Both the position numbers and the translations under genes were made by a program. 64,000 nucleotides of DNA, taken from Streptomyces sp. ISL-98. GTDB taxonomy: Bacteria > Actinomycetota > Actinomycetes > Streptomycetales > Streptomycetaceae. Every line of letters begins with the position of its first letter. Position 1 is the first letter of the stretch. A model generated the notes under the pieces. That model made no database searches. It worked only from the letters and a program-made list of their open reading frames with translations, and was not told the origin of the DNA. The DNA is taken from NCBI RefSeq assembly GCF_018614055.1, contig NZ_JAGGPB010000034.1, forward strand, positions 186,001-250,000, written 5' to 3'. Positions 16,877 through 24,421 of the stretch are shown here, piece by piece.

Positions 16877-17901
16877 TGCCACAGCGGCACCTCGGTGCCC
16901 AGGCCCTGGGCGAGGGCGAGTTGGGCGAAGCGGTGGCCGAGGGCGATGTCGGTGACGACGAGGCCGCTGTTGTACGCGAAGATCCGCTCCTCGGCGGAGC
17001 GCCGCCCGACGGCCGCGCCACCGATCACGGGCGGGAACTCGGTGTCGACAGCGGGAAGTTTGCCGTCGGCGTCGGCCATGTCCGTGCCCGTGACGTTCAT
17101 CTGCGCCTCGCTCGTGGCGATGACGCGGTCGGCCCGGTGGAGCGTCGAGGGGGCGAGGCCGTGGCCGACGAGGATGGACAGCGCGCCGGGCTTCAGCCAC
17201 TCCGCCTCCACGGCGGCCTCTGTGTGCCCGCCCGCAGTCGCGACGATGACGTCGGCGTCCGCGGCGGCGGCCCGCAGATCGGTGACGATCTCCACGTCAC
17301 GGTCCGGGAAGTGCGTCCTCAACTGCTCACGTACGGCGGTGATTCCCTCGGGATGGGTACCGGACAGCATCAGCCGGTCCAGGTCCGGGAGGGTGGTGAG
17401 CAGGAACGGAAGCGCGAGACGGCCCTGGGTCCCGGTGCCGATGACCAGGGCGCTGCGAGCTCCGGGGGCCGCGCATTCGCGGGCCAGCAGCGCGGAGACG
17501 GCCGGGGTGCGCAGGGAGCCGATACGGGAGCAGTCCATCATCGCCACGGGGAGACCGGTGACGTCGTCGTAGAGCGTGAGCGACGTGTAGTAGTGCTGCT
17601 CCTCACGGCCCTTGTCCAGGCCGTGCTTGTACGACGTCTTGATCGCGACGACGTTGCGGGTACCGTCCCGGCCCAGCATCGCGTAGGAAACGGAGTGCCC
17701 GTCCTGGGGCTTGACGGTCAGTTTGCGGGGGTTGTCGGACTGCCCGGCGTGGAGGGTGCGGTAGGCGCCTTCCACGGTGGCGACGACATCGGGCAGGGAT
17801 ATGTCGATCCCGGCGAGGTCCGAGGTCGAAAGGATCCGCAGATGCTTGTCGTCGCCGCCGGATATGAGGGGGTTGGCGGTGTCGGTCGATATGTCGCTCA
17901 T
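16873..17901 (-). CDS. sbnB: SbnB-like dehydrogenase (ornithine cyclodeaminase/mu-crystallin family)
   Basis: A 342-residue NAD-dependent enzyme. The Rossmann motif GTGTQG lies at 155-160 and the substrate half includes KTSYKH and CSRIGSLRTPAVSALLA, as in SbnB. It should oxidatively hydrolyse the SbnA product to release 2,3-diaminopropionate and a 2-oxo acid, or act on the analogous intermediate. The ATG at 17901 has GGAGGA upstream. It stands 28 bp after the oxygenase gene and overlaps the decarboxylase start. Presence of both sbnA and sbnB is the main evidence for a diaminopropionate-derived chelator. Confidence 0.9.
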   Translation of the reverse strand: MSDISTDTANPLISGGDDKHLRILSTSDLAGIDISLPDVVATVEGAYRTLHAGQSDNPRKLTVKPQDGHSVSYAMLGRDGTRNVVAIKTSYKHGLDKGREEQHYYTSLTLYDDVTGLPVAMMDCSRIGSLRTPAVSALLARECAAPGARSALVIGTGTQGRLALPFLLTTLPDLDRLMLSGTHPEGITAVREQLRTHFPDRDVEIVTDLRAAAADADVIVATAGGHTEAAVEAEWLKPGALSILVGHGLAPSTLHRADRVIATSEAQMNVTGTDMADADGKLPAVDTEFPPVIGGAAVGRRSAEERIFAYNSGLVVTDIALGHRFAQLALAQGLGTEVPLWQ

Positions 17902-17929
17902 GGTGTTCCTCCGGTCCGGGTGCGGATGC

Positions 17930-18961
17930 TCAGGCGGCGTGGCCGGCTGCGTGCTCAGTGTCGAGCTCAGTGGCGTGCGCTTCGAGGGCGGCCTGACCGT
18001 AGCCGTGCTCTGCGGCTTCGGCCAGAGGACGACTGAGCCGCCCGGGGACGCGGACCGATGCCCGCTTCAGCCACCGGTCGGTCCCGTCGTACCGGGCCTG
18101 GAACGGCACCCGGCCGTGTACGACCAGGTCGTTGTCGACGACGAGCACCTCACCCGGATCGAGGCTCACCGCGACCGACACGCGGGCGAGTTCGGCCTCC
18201 AGGCGCCCGTACGCGGCCCGGTACGCCTCGTCCGCTTCCTCCACCGGCGTGTACGCCGGGTCGAAGCGCAGCGTCATGCCGTTCTCGGACTTGAAGAGGG
18301 CGGGCACCGCGGGGGGCGCTTCGTCGGCGTAACTCTGTGCGGCCTCGTAGGCGTCGTCGGGGAGGATCGGCAGCGCGGGCCGCGTCAGGATGTCGATGTC
18401 CTCGTCCGTGAGGCGGACTTTGCGGATGCTCGCGGCGGTGGTGGCGATGTGGTCGTGATTGCGCATGCAACCGAGCATCAGCAGGTGCGCGCGGCCCGGG
18501 TGGAAGGCGTCCTCGGTGTGGGGGCTGAGGAGCACCGCGCTGCTGGCGCCGGTCTGCTGGCTCTCGTGGCCCGGCGAGGGAACGATGTTGTGGACGAACC
18601 GGCCGTCCTGCTGGCCCTCCCACGCGATGGGGTTGCCCATCACGGTGGCCAGCAGAAGCAGTTGGATATCATGAACGGCGCCGCTGTCCCCGGCAGTTGC
18701 CCAACTGGTGGGCGTACTGCCGACAGCTTTGTCGTCGACTTCGAGGCCGCGCAGGACGAAGAGGCCGTCGTCGGTGTCGACGGGGCGGCAGTGGTGGCGG
18801 AGGGTGTCGCTGAATCCGTCGGCCGTCTCCGCGACTCGTCGCAGAAGTTCGGCCGATGTGGCGGACGTTCCGAATTCGGCAAGTATTTTCTCTGCGGCCT
18901 GGCGGAGTTCACCCACGGTGTGGGCGTCGAGCTGGCGGACAGGTGCGGCTGCCGTGCTCAT
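17930..18961 (-). CDS. Clavaminate synthase-like Fe(II)/2-oxoglutarate oxygenase, possible arginine hydroxylase
   Basis: A 343-residue TauD/CAS-like oxygenase. The iron triad is H148-x-E150 (SPHTEDAFHPGRAHLLMLGC) and H282 (LVVHGR), with R300 (LKRASVRV) placed to bind 2-oxoglutarate. The HxE form and the surrounding sequence match clavaminate synthase, AsnO and VioC, which hydroxylate free Asn or Arg at the beta carbon. In this locus it could supply hydroxyarginine. It is the first gene of the operon. I chose ATG 18961 because coding similarity starts there. Upstream in-frame ATGs at 19006 and 19036 lie close to, or inside, the iron-box region and lack ribosome sites. Confidence 0.83.
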   Translation of the reverse strand: MSTAAAPVRQLDAHTVGELRQAAEKILAEFGTSATSAELLRRVAETADGFSDTLRHHCRPVDTDDGLFVLRGLEVDDKAVGSTPTSWATAGDSGAVHDIQLLLLATVMGNPIAWEGQQDGRFVHNIVPSPGHESQQTGASSAVLLSPHTEDAFHPGRAHLLMLGCMRNHDHIATTAASIRKVRLTDEDIDILTRPALPILPDDAYEAAQSYADEAPPAVPALFKSENGMTLRFDPAYTPVEEADEAYRAAYGRLEAELARVSVAVSLDPGEVLVVDNDLVVHGRVPFQARYDGTDRWLKRASVRVPGRLSRPLAEAAEHGYGQAALEAHATELDTEHAAGHAA

Positions 18962-19023
18962 GGCGAAGAAGTTCCATTTCGTCGTCCGACATGGGGAGTT
19001 GTTCATGGACGCTAGCATTAAAC

Positions 19024-19042
19024 TTAGGTAAGGCAAACCTTA
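19024..19042. promoter_or_regulatory. Iron box 1 (DmdR/IdeR-type operator)
   Basis: The 19-bp sequence TTAGGTAAGGCAAACCTTA matches the actinobacterial iron-box consensus (TTAGGTTAGGCTAACCTAA) with a few changes. It lies 63 bp upstream of the oxygenase start, where a minus-strand promoter is expected, so the biosynthetic operon should be repressed when iron is plentiful. Confidence 0.88.
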
Positions 19043-19140
19043 CTCGCCAGTCAATTTGGCTGGACCTGATGGAGCGTCAGCTCAAGTGCTTCGATCTGCG
19101 CGTGGCGGAGTCGTGTGCGGGGTTGCGGAAATGGTTGTCA

Positions 19141-19159
19141 TTAGGGTAGGCAAACCTAA
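19141..19159. promoter_or_regulatory. Iron box 2 (DmdR/IdeR-type operator)
   Basis: TTAGGGTAGGCAAACCTAA is a second good match to the iron-box consensus. It is 38 bp before the binding-protein start and should control the importer operon. The two boxes are about 100 bp apart, one for each divergent operon. Confidence 0.88.
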
Positions 19160-19197
19160 GCACATCAAAGTTGCTCCGAAGTGGATCGAGGACGTAC

Positions 19198-20748
19198 GTG
19201 GACATGAACAGGCGTCAAGTGCTGTGGGCCGGCGGAGCGATAGGCATGACGGCGCTCCTAGCCGCCTGCTCCGGAACCGACGACACCTCCTCGAAGTCCG
19301 CCGGTGAGGGCGCCAAGCCCAAGAAGGGGGGCACCCTCAGAGTCGGCGCCCTCGGCCGCGCCTCGGCCATCACCCGCGACCCGCACGGCACTCAGGCCAA
19401 CGAGAGCGACTACCTCGTCATCTCGCTCGTCCACGACACGCTCACCACCCCGGGCGCGAAGACCAACACCGCCCCGCGCCTGGCGTCCAGTTGGAAGGCC
19501 TCGGACGACCTCAAGACCTGGCGGTTCACCATCGCCAAGGGTGCGAAGTTCCACGACGGCACCCCCGTCACCGCCGAGGACGTGGTCTGGTCGCTGCGCC
19601 GGCTGCGCGGCACCCCCTCCGGCGCCTCCCGCCTGCCCGGCATCAAGGCCGACAACATCAAGGCCGAGGGGACCGACACCGTCGTCCTGGTCTCCGACTA
19701 CGCCAATGCCGAACTGCCCCTGCTCACCCGCCTGACCACCTTCGTGCTCAAGAAGGGCACCAAGGACAAGGAGATCGGGAAGGCCCCCGGCACCGGCCCG
19801 TTCAAGCTGGAGTGGTTCCGCTCCGGCAACGCCCGGCTCGTACGCAACGAGGACTGGCACGGCGGCGAGGTCCTCCTCGACGCCATCGAGGTCAAGATCT
19901 TCGAATCCCCGCAGGCCATGTCCAATGCCCTCCTCGCCGGGCAGATCGACGTCGCCTCCAACGTCGGCGCGGTGGCGGCCCGTACGGCCGAGAAGCGCAA
20001 GGACATCCAGATCGTCCGCCGCCCCAACGACATGGCCATGCCCATCGTCATGCGCACCGCCGACGGCCCCTTCGCGGACCCGAAGGTGCGCGAGGCGCTG
20101 CAGCTCGCCGTCGACCGCAAGGCCATGGTCAAGCAGGTCCTGTCCGGATACGGAACCGTCGCCAACGACATCCTCGGCACCGGTGACCCCGCCTACGCCA
20201 AGGACATCCCGCAGCGCACCCGCGACCTGGCCAAGGCCAAGTCGCTGCTGAAGGAAGCGGGCTTCGACACCTCCAAGACGTACAAGCTGCTGACCACCGA
20301 GGACATTTCGGGACTGGCCGAGTCCGCGACGCTCTTCGCCACCCAGGTCCGCGAGGCCGGCGTGAAGATCGAGGTGGTCAAGCAGGAGTCCGCCACCTTC
20401 TGGGACAAGACCTGGCTCAAGGCCGACCTCTACACCACGTACTGGGGCACGAACGACTCCGTCGTCTTCTTCGCCAGCAAGACGATGGTCTCCGAGTCCG
20501 CCACGAACGAGGCGGGCTGGAAAAACAAGGCCTTTGACGCGGCGTACCGCAAGACCATCGGCACCAAGGACGCGGCCGCGCGCGCCAAGCTGCTGCGTGA
20601 GCTCCAGCAGATCGAACACGACGAGTCCGGCTACCTGTTCTGGGGCATCGCCGAAGGCATCGACCTGGCCGCCGCCCCCGTGCGGGGCCTGCCCACCCTG
20701 CCCGGCTACGGACGCGTGCAGCTCGAGCGGGCATGGCTGGCCCGCTGA
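19198..20748 (+). CDS. Dpp/Opp/Nik-type substrate-binding lipoprotein, probable ferric-siderophore receptor
   Basis: A 516-residue family 5 extracellular solute-binding protein. It begins MNRRQVLWAGGAIGM and ends its signal in the lipobox LLAAC. The twin arginines suggest possible Tat export. The mature part has the family 5 pattern: TWRFTIAKGAKFHDGTPVTA, then GTGPFKLEWF, and DPKVREALQLAVDRKAM. This class normally binds peptides, nickel or opine-type metallophores, not hydroxamates. Iron box 2 directly upstream links it to iron uptake. Start: GTG 19198 has GAGGA 5 nt upstream, and ATG 19204 is the alternative. The first permease gene begins inside its last codons. Confidence 0.9.
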   Translation: MDMNRRQVLWAGGAIGMTALLAACSGTDDTSSKSAGEGAKPKKGGTLRVGALGRASAITRDPHGTQANESDYLVISLVHDTLTTPGAKTNTAPRLASSWKASDDLKTWRFTIAKGAKFHDGTPVTAEDVVWSLRRLRGTPSGASRLPGIKADNIKAEGTDTVVLVSDYANAELPLLTRLTTFVLKKGTKDKEIGKAPGTGPFKLEWFRSGNARLVRNEDWHGGEVLLDAIEVKIFESPQAMSNALLAGQIDVASNVGAVAARTAEKRKDIQIVRRPNDMAMPIVMRTADGPFADPKVREALQLAVDRKAMVKQVLSGYGTVANDILGTGDPAYAKDIPQRTRDLAKAKSLLKEAGFDTSKTYKLLTTEDISGLAESATLFATQVREAGVKIEVVKQESATFWDKTWLKADLYTTYWGTNDSVVFFASKTMVSESATNEAGWKNKAFDAAYRKTIGTKDAAARAKLLRELQQIEHDESGYLFWGIAEGIDLAAAPVRGLPTLPGYGRVQLERAWLAR

Positions 20749-21773
20749 GCAGTACGGCGAAACAGCCCGCGCCCGCGCCGGGCGGAGGGGTGCCTCAGGC
20801 AGCCCTCCGCCCGGCCGGGTCCGCGATGTCCGGCGCCCGCCGGCTGGGCGGCCTTCTCGCCCTGCTGGCCCGCCGGGCGCTGCTGCTCGCCGTGCTGCTC
20901 GCCGCGGTCTTCGCCGCCGTCGAACTGCTTCCCGGCGACGCGGCCACCGCCACATCGGAACGCGGCGAAAGCGCCGCCGATCTCGCCCAGCGGCGCGAAC
21001 TCCTCGGCCTCGACCGCCCCGTCCTCGCCCGCTTCACCGACTGGATGACCGCGTTGCCCGCAGGCGACCTCGGCACCTCCGCCCGCGGCGAGCCGGTCGC
21101 CGACCTGCTGTCCCGCCCGTTCCCCAACACCCTGCTCCTCGGCGGACTCGCCCTGCTGGTCACGCTCGCGCTCTCGCTCGCCCTCGGCTGCTGGGCGGCG
21201 CTCAAGCCGGGCGGCAGGACCGACCGGGCCGTGTCCGCGACCGCCACCGGCATCCTCGCGCTGCCCGAATTCGTCGTCGCGGTCGCCCTGGTCCTCGTCT
21301 TCGCGCTGTGGACCGACTGGCTCCCCGCCGTCACCCTCACCGACGCCGAAGGCGCACCCGCCTCCTGGCGGATGCTCATCCTGCCCGTCATCGCCCTGGC
21401 GATCCCGCAGATCGGCTGGAACACCCGCATCGTGCGCGCCGCACTCGCCGACGAGGCCAAAGCCCCGCACGTCGAGAGCGCCGTCGTCGACGGACTGCCG
21501 CGCCACCGGGTCTTCATCCACCACCTGCTGCCCGGGGCGATGCCGACCATCGCGGCGGGCATCGCCACATCGACCGGCATGCTGCTCGGCGGCGCCGTCG
21601 TGGTGGAGACCATTTTCAACTACCCGGGCATCGGCTCGGTGCTGGCCGGAGCCGTCACCGACCGGGACAGTCCGGTGATCGCCGGCGTCGTCGCCGTCAC
21701 CGGGGCCGTCATCACCGGCGTACTTCTGCTCGCCGATTTCGTACGGGCCTGGGCTTCCGGAGGCCGCACATGA
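20733..21773 (+). CDS. Dpp/Nik-type ABC permease (DppB-like)
   Basis: A 346-residue inner-membrane permease with about six helices and the binding-protein-dependent transport domain. The cytoplasmic EAA loop is seen as ADEAKAPHVESAVVDGLPRHRVFIHHLLP. It follows a 45-residue polar N-terminal extension, so the true start may be the ATG at residue 32 (GSAMSGARRLGG). It overlaps the binding-protein gene by 16 bp and the next permease by ATGA. It forms the import channel with the following gene. Confidence 0.9.
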   Translation: MAGPLSSTAKQPAPAPGGGVPQAALRPAGSAMSGARRLGGLLALLARRALLLAVLLAAVFAAVELLPGDAATATSERGESAADLAQRRELLGLDRPVLARFTDWMTALPAGDLGTSARGEPVADLLSRPFPNTLLLGGLALLVTLALSLALGCWAALKPGGRTDRAVSATATGILALPEFVVAVALVLVFALWTDWLPAVTLTDAEGAPASWRMLILPVIALAIPQIGWNTRIVRAALADEAKAPHVESAVVDGLPRHRVFIHHLLPGAMPTIAAGIATSTGMLLGGAVVVETIFNYPGIGSVLAGAVTDRDSPVIAGVVAVTGAVITGVLLLADFVRAWASGGRT

Positions 21774-22648
21774 ATACGGACCTGACCACGCAGACGTCCG
21801 CCGCGCCCACCCCGAAGAAGCAGACCGTACGCCGCGTCGCCCTCCGCCGAGGCGTCGTCCTGCGCACCCTTCCCGCGCTGGTGCTCATCGCCCTCGCCGT
21901 CGCCGGCCCGTGGCTCGCCCCGCACGTCATCGACGCCCCGGTCACCGCTCCGTACGCCGAACCGGGCGGCGGGGCCCCGCTCGGCGGCGACCAGCTCGGC
22001 CGCGACGTACTCAGCCGGCTCCTCGCCGGCGGCCGTGAACTCATCGTCACCTCCCTCTTCGTGGCCGTCCTGGTCACCGCCGCGGCAGCCCTGCTCGGCG
22101 CGGTCGGCGCTCTGCGTCCGGCCGTCGGGCGGATCGTCGAACGGTCCGCCGACGTCCTCATGCTGCTGCCCGCCGTCCTCGGCATCCTCCTCGTCGCCCT
22201 GTCCTGGCCGGGCGGCGGCCGGCTCGCCGTGATCGCCGCCGCGGTCGTCATGGGCGTGCCGTACGCCGTACGGCTGGTAGCCGGCGCGGCGGCGCCCGTC
22301 GCGGCCTCCGGCTACATCGAAGCCGCGGCGGTCGGCGGCGAACGGCTGTGGCATCTCGTCGTACGCGAGGTCCTGCCCAACCTGCGCGCCACCCTGCTCG
22401 CACTCTTCGGGCTGCGCTTCGTCGCCGCCGTCTACGTCGTCGCCACCGCGGGCTTCCTCCAGGTCGGCCCCCAACCACCTGCCGCCGACTGGGCGTTGAT
22501 GATCCGTGAGAACTCGGGCGGCATCGTCCTCAACCCATGGGCCGTGCTGGCCCCCAGCATCGCCATCGGCCTCCTCGCCATGAGCGTCAACCTGGCGGCA
22601 TCGGCACTCGTCCCCACGACCGGCCGGAAAGCGGTGACCGCGCTGTGA
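21770..22648 (+). CDS. Dpp/Nik-type ABC permease (DppC-like)
   Basis: A 292-residue permease with an N-terminal helix (LPALVLIALAVAGPWLAPHV), the DppC hallmark PLGGDQLGRDVLSRLLAGG, and an EAA loop ASGYIEAAAVGGERLWHLVV. It starts in an ATGA overlap with the DppB-like gene. Its stop codon overlaps a GTG that is the first of three repeated copies of the ATPase-gene start region. The original coupling to the ATPase gene seems to have been broken by that repeat. Confidence 0.9.
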   Translation: MNTDLTTQTSAAPTPKKQTVRRVALRRGVVLRTLPALVLIALAVAGPWLAPHVIDAPVTAPYAEPGGGAPLGGDQLGRDVLSRLLAGGRELIVTSLFVAVLVTAAAALLGAVGALRPAVGRIVERSADVLMLLPAVLGILLVALSWPGGGRLAVIAAAVVMGVPYAVRLVAGAAAPVAASGYIEAAAVGGERLWHLVVREVLPNLRATLLALFGLRFVAAVYVVATAGFLQVGPQPPAADWALMIRENSGGIVLNPWAVLAPSIAIGLLAMSVNLAASALVPTTGRKAVTAL

Positions 22649-22845
22649 ACCACATGCCCCAGTGCTGTGTCCTTCCGGGGGGCAACCCCCGTACCTCCTG
22701 CCGGAAAATGCCGATCAGTGGGGGTGACCGTGCTGTGAACCACATGCCCCAGTGCTGTGCTCTCCCGGGGGCCAACCCCCGCACCCCCAGCCGTAAAAGC
22801 AGGTCAGCGGGGGTGAGCGCGCCGTGAACCACATGCCCCAGTGGT
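22633..22845 (+). repeat. Three tandem copies of a 90-bp unit carrying the start of the ATPase gene
   Basis: The unit begins GGTGACCGCGCTGTGAACC and continues ACATGCCCCAGTG. It recurs with GTG codons at 22645, 22735 and 22824, spacings of 90 and 89 bp. The first GTG overlaps the permease stop (GTGA) and the third is the start used by the ATPase gene. Copies one and two each contain a hairpin of CCCCCGG-like arms around GGCAACCCCCG. The one-base length difference puts the third copy in another frame, so the upstream copies cannot simply extend the ATPase. Confidence 0.85.
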
Positions 22846-24359
22846 ACCCCGAAGGCCAGGTACCCGACTCCGACGCCGCCGTGAGCGTCACCGGCCTGAC
22901 CGTCGCCGCCTCCGACGGCCGCCTCCTCCTCGACAACGGCAGCCTGGAGGTACGCCCCGGCCGCGTCACCGCGCTCACCGGCCCCTCCGGATGCGGCAAG
23001 ACCACCCTGCTACGGGCCGTGGCCGGCGTCCTGCCGCCCGGAGCCCGGCGAGCCGCCGGCCGCGTCGAGGTCCTCGGCCAGGACGTCCTGACACTGGAGG
23101 CGTCCGACCTGCGCGACCTGCGCCGCCACCGCCTCGCCTACCTCGGCCAGGACCCCGGCTCGGGACTCAACCCCCGGATGAAAGTACGCCGCCTCCTCGG
23201 CGAGGTCGCCGTGGATCGCAGCACCGAGGCGCTGCGCGCACTCCTCGCCGAGGTCCAACTCCCGTACGACAACGCCTTCATGGGGCGCCGCACCGGCGAG
23301 CTCTCCGGCGGCCAGCAGCGGCGTGTGGCCCTGGCCAGGGCCCTGGCCCGCCACCCGGCCGTACTGCTGCTCGACGAACCGACCGCAGGCCTCGACCCGG
23401 CGCTGCGCGACGAGATCGCCGAACTCCTGCGCCACCTCGCGGCCCACCACCGGCTGGCCGTCGCGCTCTCCTGCCACGACGCGGACCTCGTGTCCCGGCT
23501 GGCCGACGACGTCGTGGACCTGTCCCAGGACACCGCAGCGCCACCGCCCGCTCCCCGCACGGCAGTCCGGACGCTGCCCGAAGGCGGCGCGTCGCGGCTC
23601 TCCGTCTCCGGCCTGCACGCGCAGTTCACGCAGCGCGGCCGACGCATCCCCGTCCTGCACGACATCGATCTCACCGTGGCCGCCGGATCCAGCACCGGCA
23701 TCGTCGGCGCGTCGGGATCGGGCAAGACGACCCTGGTACGCGCCGTCGTAGGCCTCCACCGCCCCACCGAAGGCACGGTCACCCTCGACGGCGTACGCCT
23801 CAGCCCCTCCGCCCACGGCCGTACGCGCGAACAGCGCCGGCGCCTCCAGCTCGTACCGCAGGACCCGCTTGGCACCCTGAACCCGAGCCGCACGGTCGGC
23901 GCGACGATCGGCCGCCCCCTGCGCCTGCACCGGCGTGCCGGCCGAGGCGAGTCACCCGCCCGCGTCCTGGAGCTCCTGGAGAATGTCGGCCTCCCGGCCA
24001 ACTTCGCCGACCGCTACCCGCACGAACTCTCCGGCGGCCAGCGTCAGCGCGCCTCCATAGCCCGCGCGCTGGCGGCCGACCCCGACGTACTGGTCTGCGA
24101 CGAAGTGACCTCCGCGCTGGACGACAAGACCGCCTCCGCCGTCATGGACCTGCTCGAAGACCTGCGGGACAGCCGCGGCCTCGCCCTGGTCCTCATCAGC
24201 CACGACCTCCACCTCGTCGCAAGCCGTACCGACGCGCTGCTCGTCCTGTCCGCGGGCCGGGCCGTGGAATCGGGCGCGACCCGGGAGCTGTTCATGTCCC
24301 CGTCCCACCCGGTGACCGCCTCACTGGTCGGCGGCGCGGTGGGTACTCCTACGGTGTGA
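22824..24359 (+). CDS. Fused double ATPase of the Dpp-type importer (DppD-DppF)
   Basis: A 511-residue protein with two complete ABC domains. Domain 1 (about 18-240) has Walker A GPSGCGKTT, signature LSGGQQRR and Walker B VLLLDEPTAGLD. Domain 2 (about 255-505) has GASGSGKTT, LSGGQRQR and VLVCDEVTSALD. The second retains the DppF-like QLVPQDPLGTLNPSRTVGA. It would energise import of the ferric chelator through the two permeases. The GTG start is in the third copy of the 90-bp repeat and has no strong ribosome site apart from the repeat context. The C-terminal oligopeptide-type Cys motif for [4Fe-4S] is absent. Confidence 0.92.
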   Translation: MNHMPQWYPEGQVPDSDAAVSVTGLTVAASDGRLLLDNGSLEVRPGRVTALTGPSGCGKTTLLRAVAGVLPPGARRAAGRVEVLGQDVLTLEASDLRDLRRHRLAYLGQDPGSGLNPRMKVRRLLGEVAVDRSTEALRALLAEVQLPYDNAFMGRRTGELSGGQQRRVALARALARHPAVLLLDEPTAGLDPALRDEIAELLRHLAAHHRLAVALSCHDADLVSRLADDVVDLSQDTAAPPPAPRTAVRTLPEGGASRLSVSGLHAQFTQRGRRIPVLHDIDLTVAAGSSTGIVGASGSGKTTLVRAVVGLHRPTEGTVTLDGVRLSPSAHGRTREQRRRLQLVPQDPLGTLNPSRTVGATIGRPLRLHRRAGRGESPARVLELLENVGLPANFADRYPHELSGGQRQRASIARALAADPDVLVCDEVTSALDDKTASAVMDLLEDLRDSRGLALVLISHDLHLVASRTDALLVLSAGRAVESGATRELFMSPSHPVTASLVGGAVGTPTV

Positions 24360-24384
24360 GGACGGGCCGGTGGAGATGCGAAAG

Positions 24385-24411
24385 GGGGGCGGTCCGCGCA
24401 GGACCGCCCCC
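24385..24411. terminator. Bidirectional hairpin terminator after the importer operon
   Basis: A perfect 11-bp stem (GGGGGCGGTCC, loop GCGCA, GGACCGCCCCC) lies between two converging genes. There is no T tract, as is usual in Streptomyces. Confidence 0.8.
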
Positions 24412-24421
24412 TCCGCTCAAC

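Noticed and set aside
19004..19036. Upstream ATG codons for the oxygenase gene
   Set aside because: They would put iron box 1 next to or inside the coding sequence and lack ribosome sites. The conserved protein starts well at 18961.
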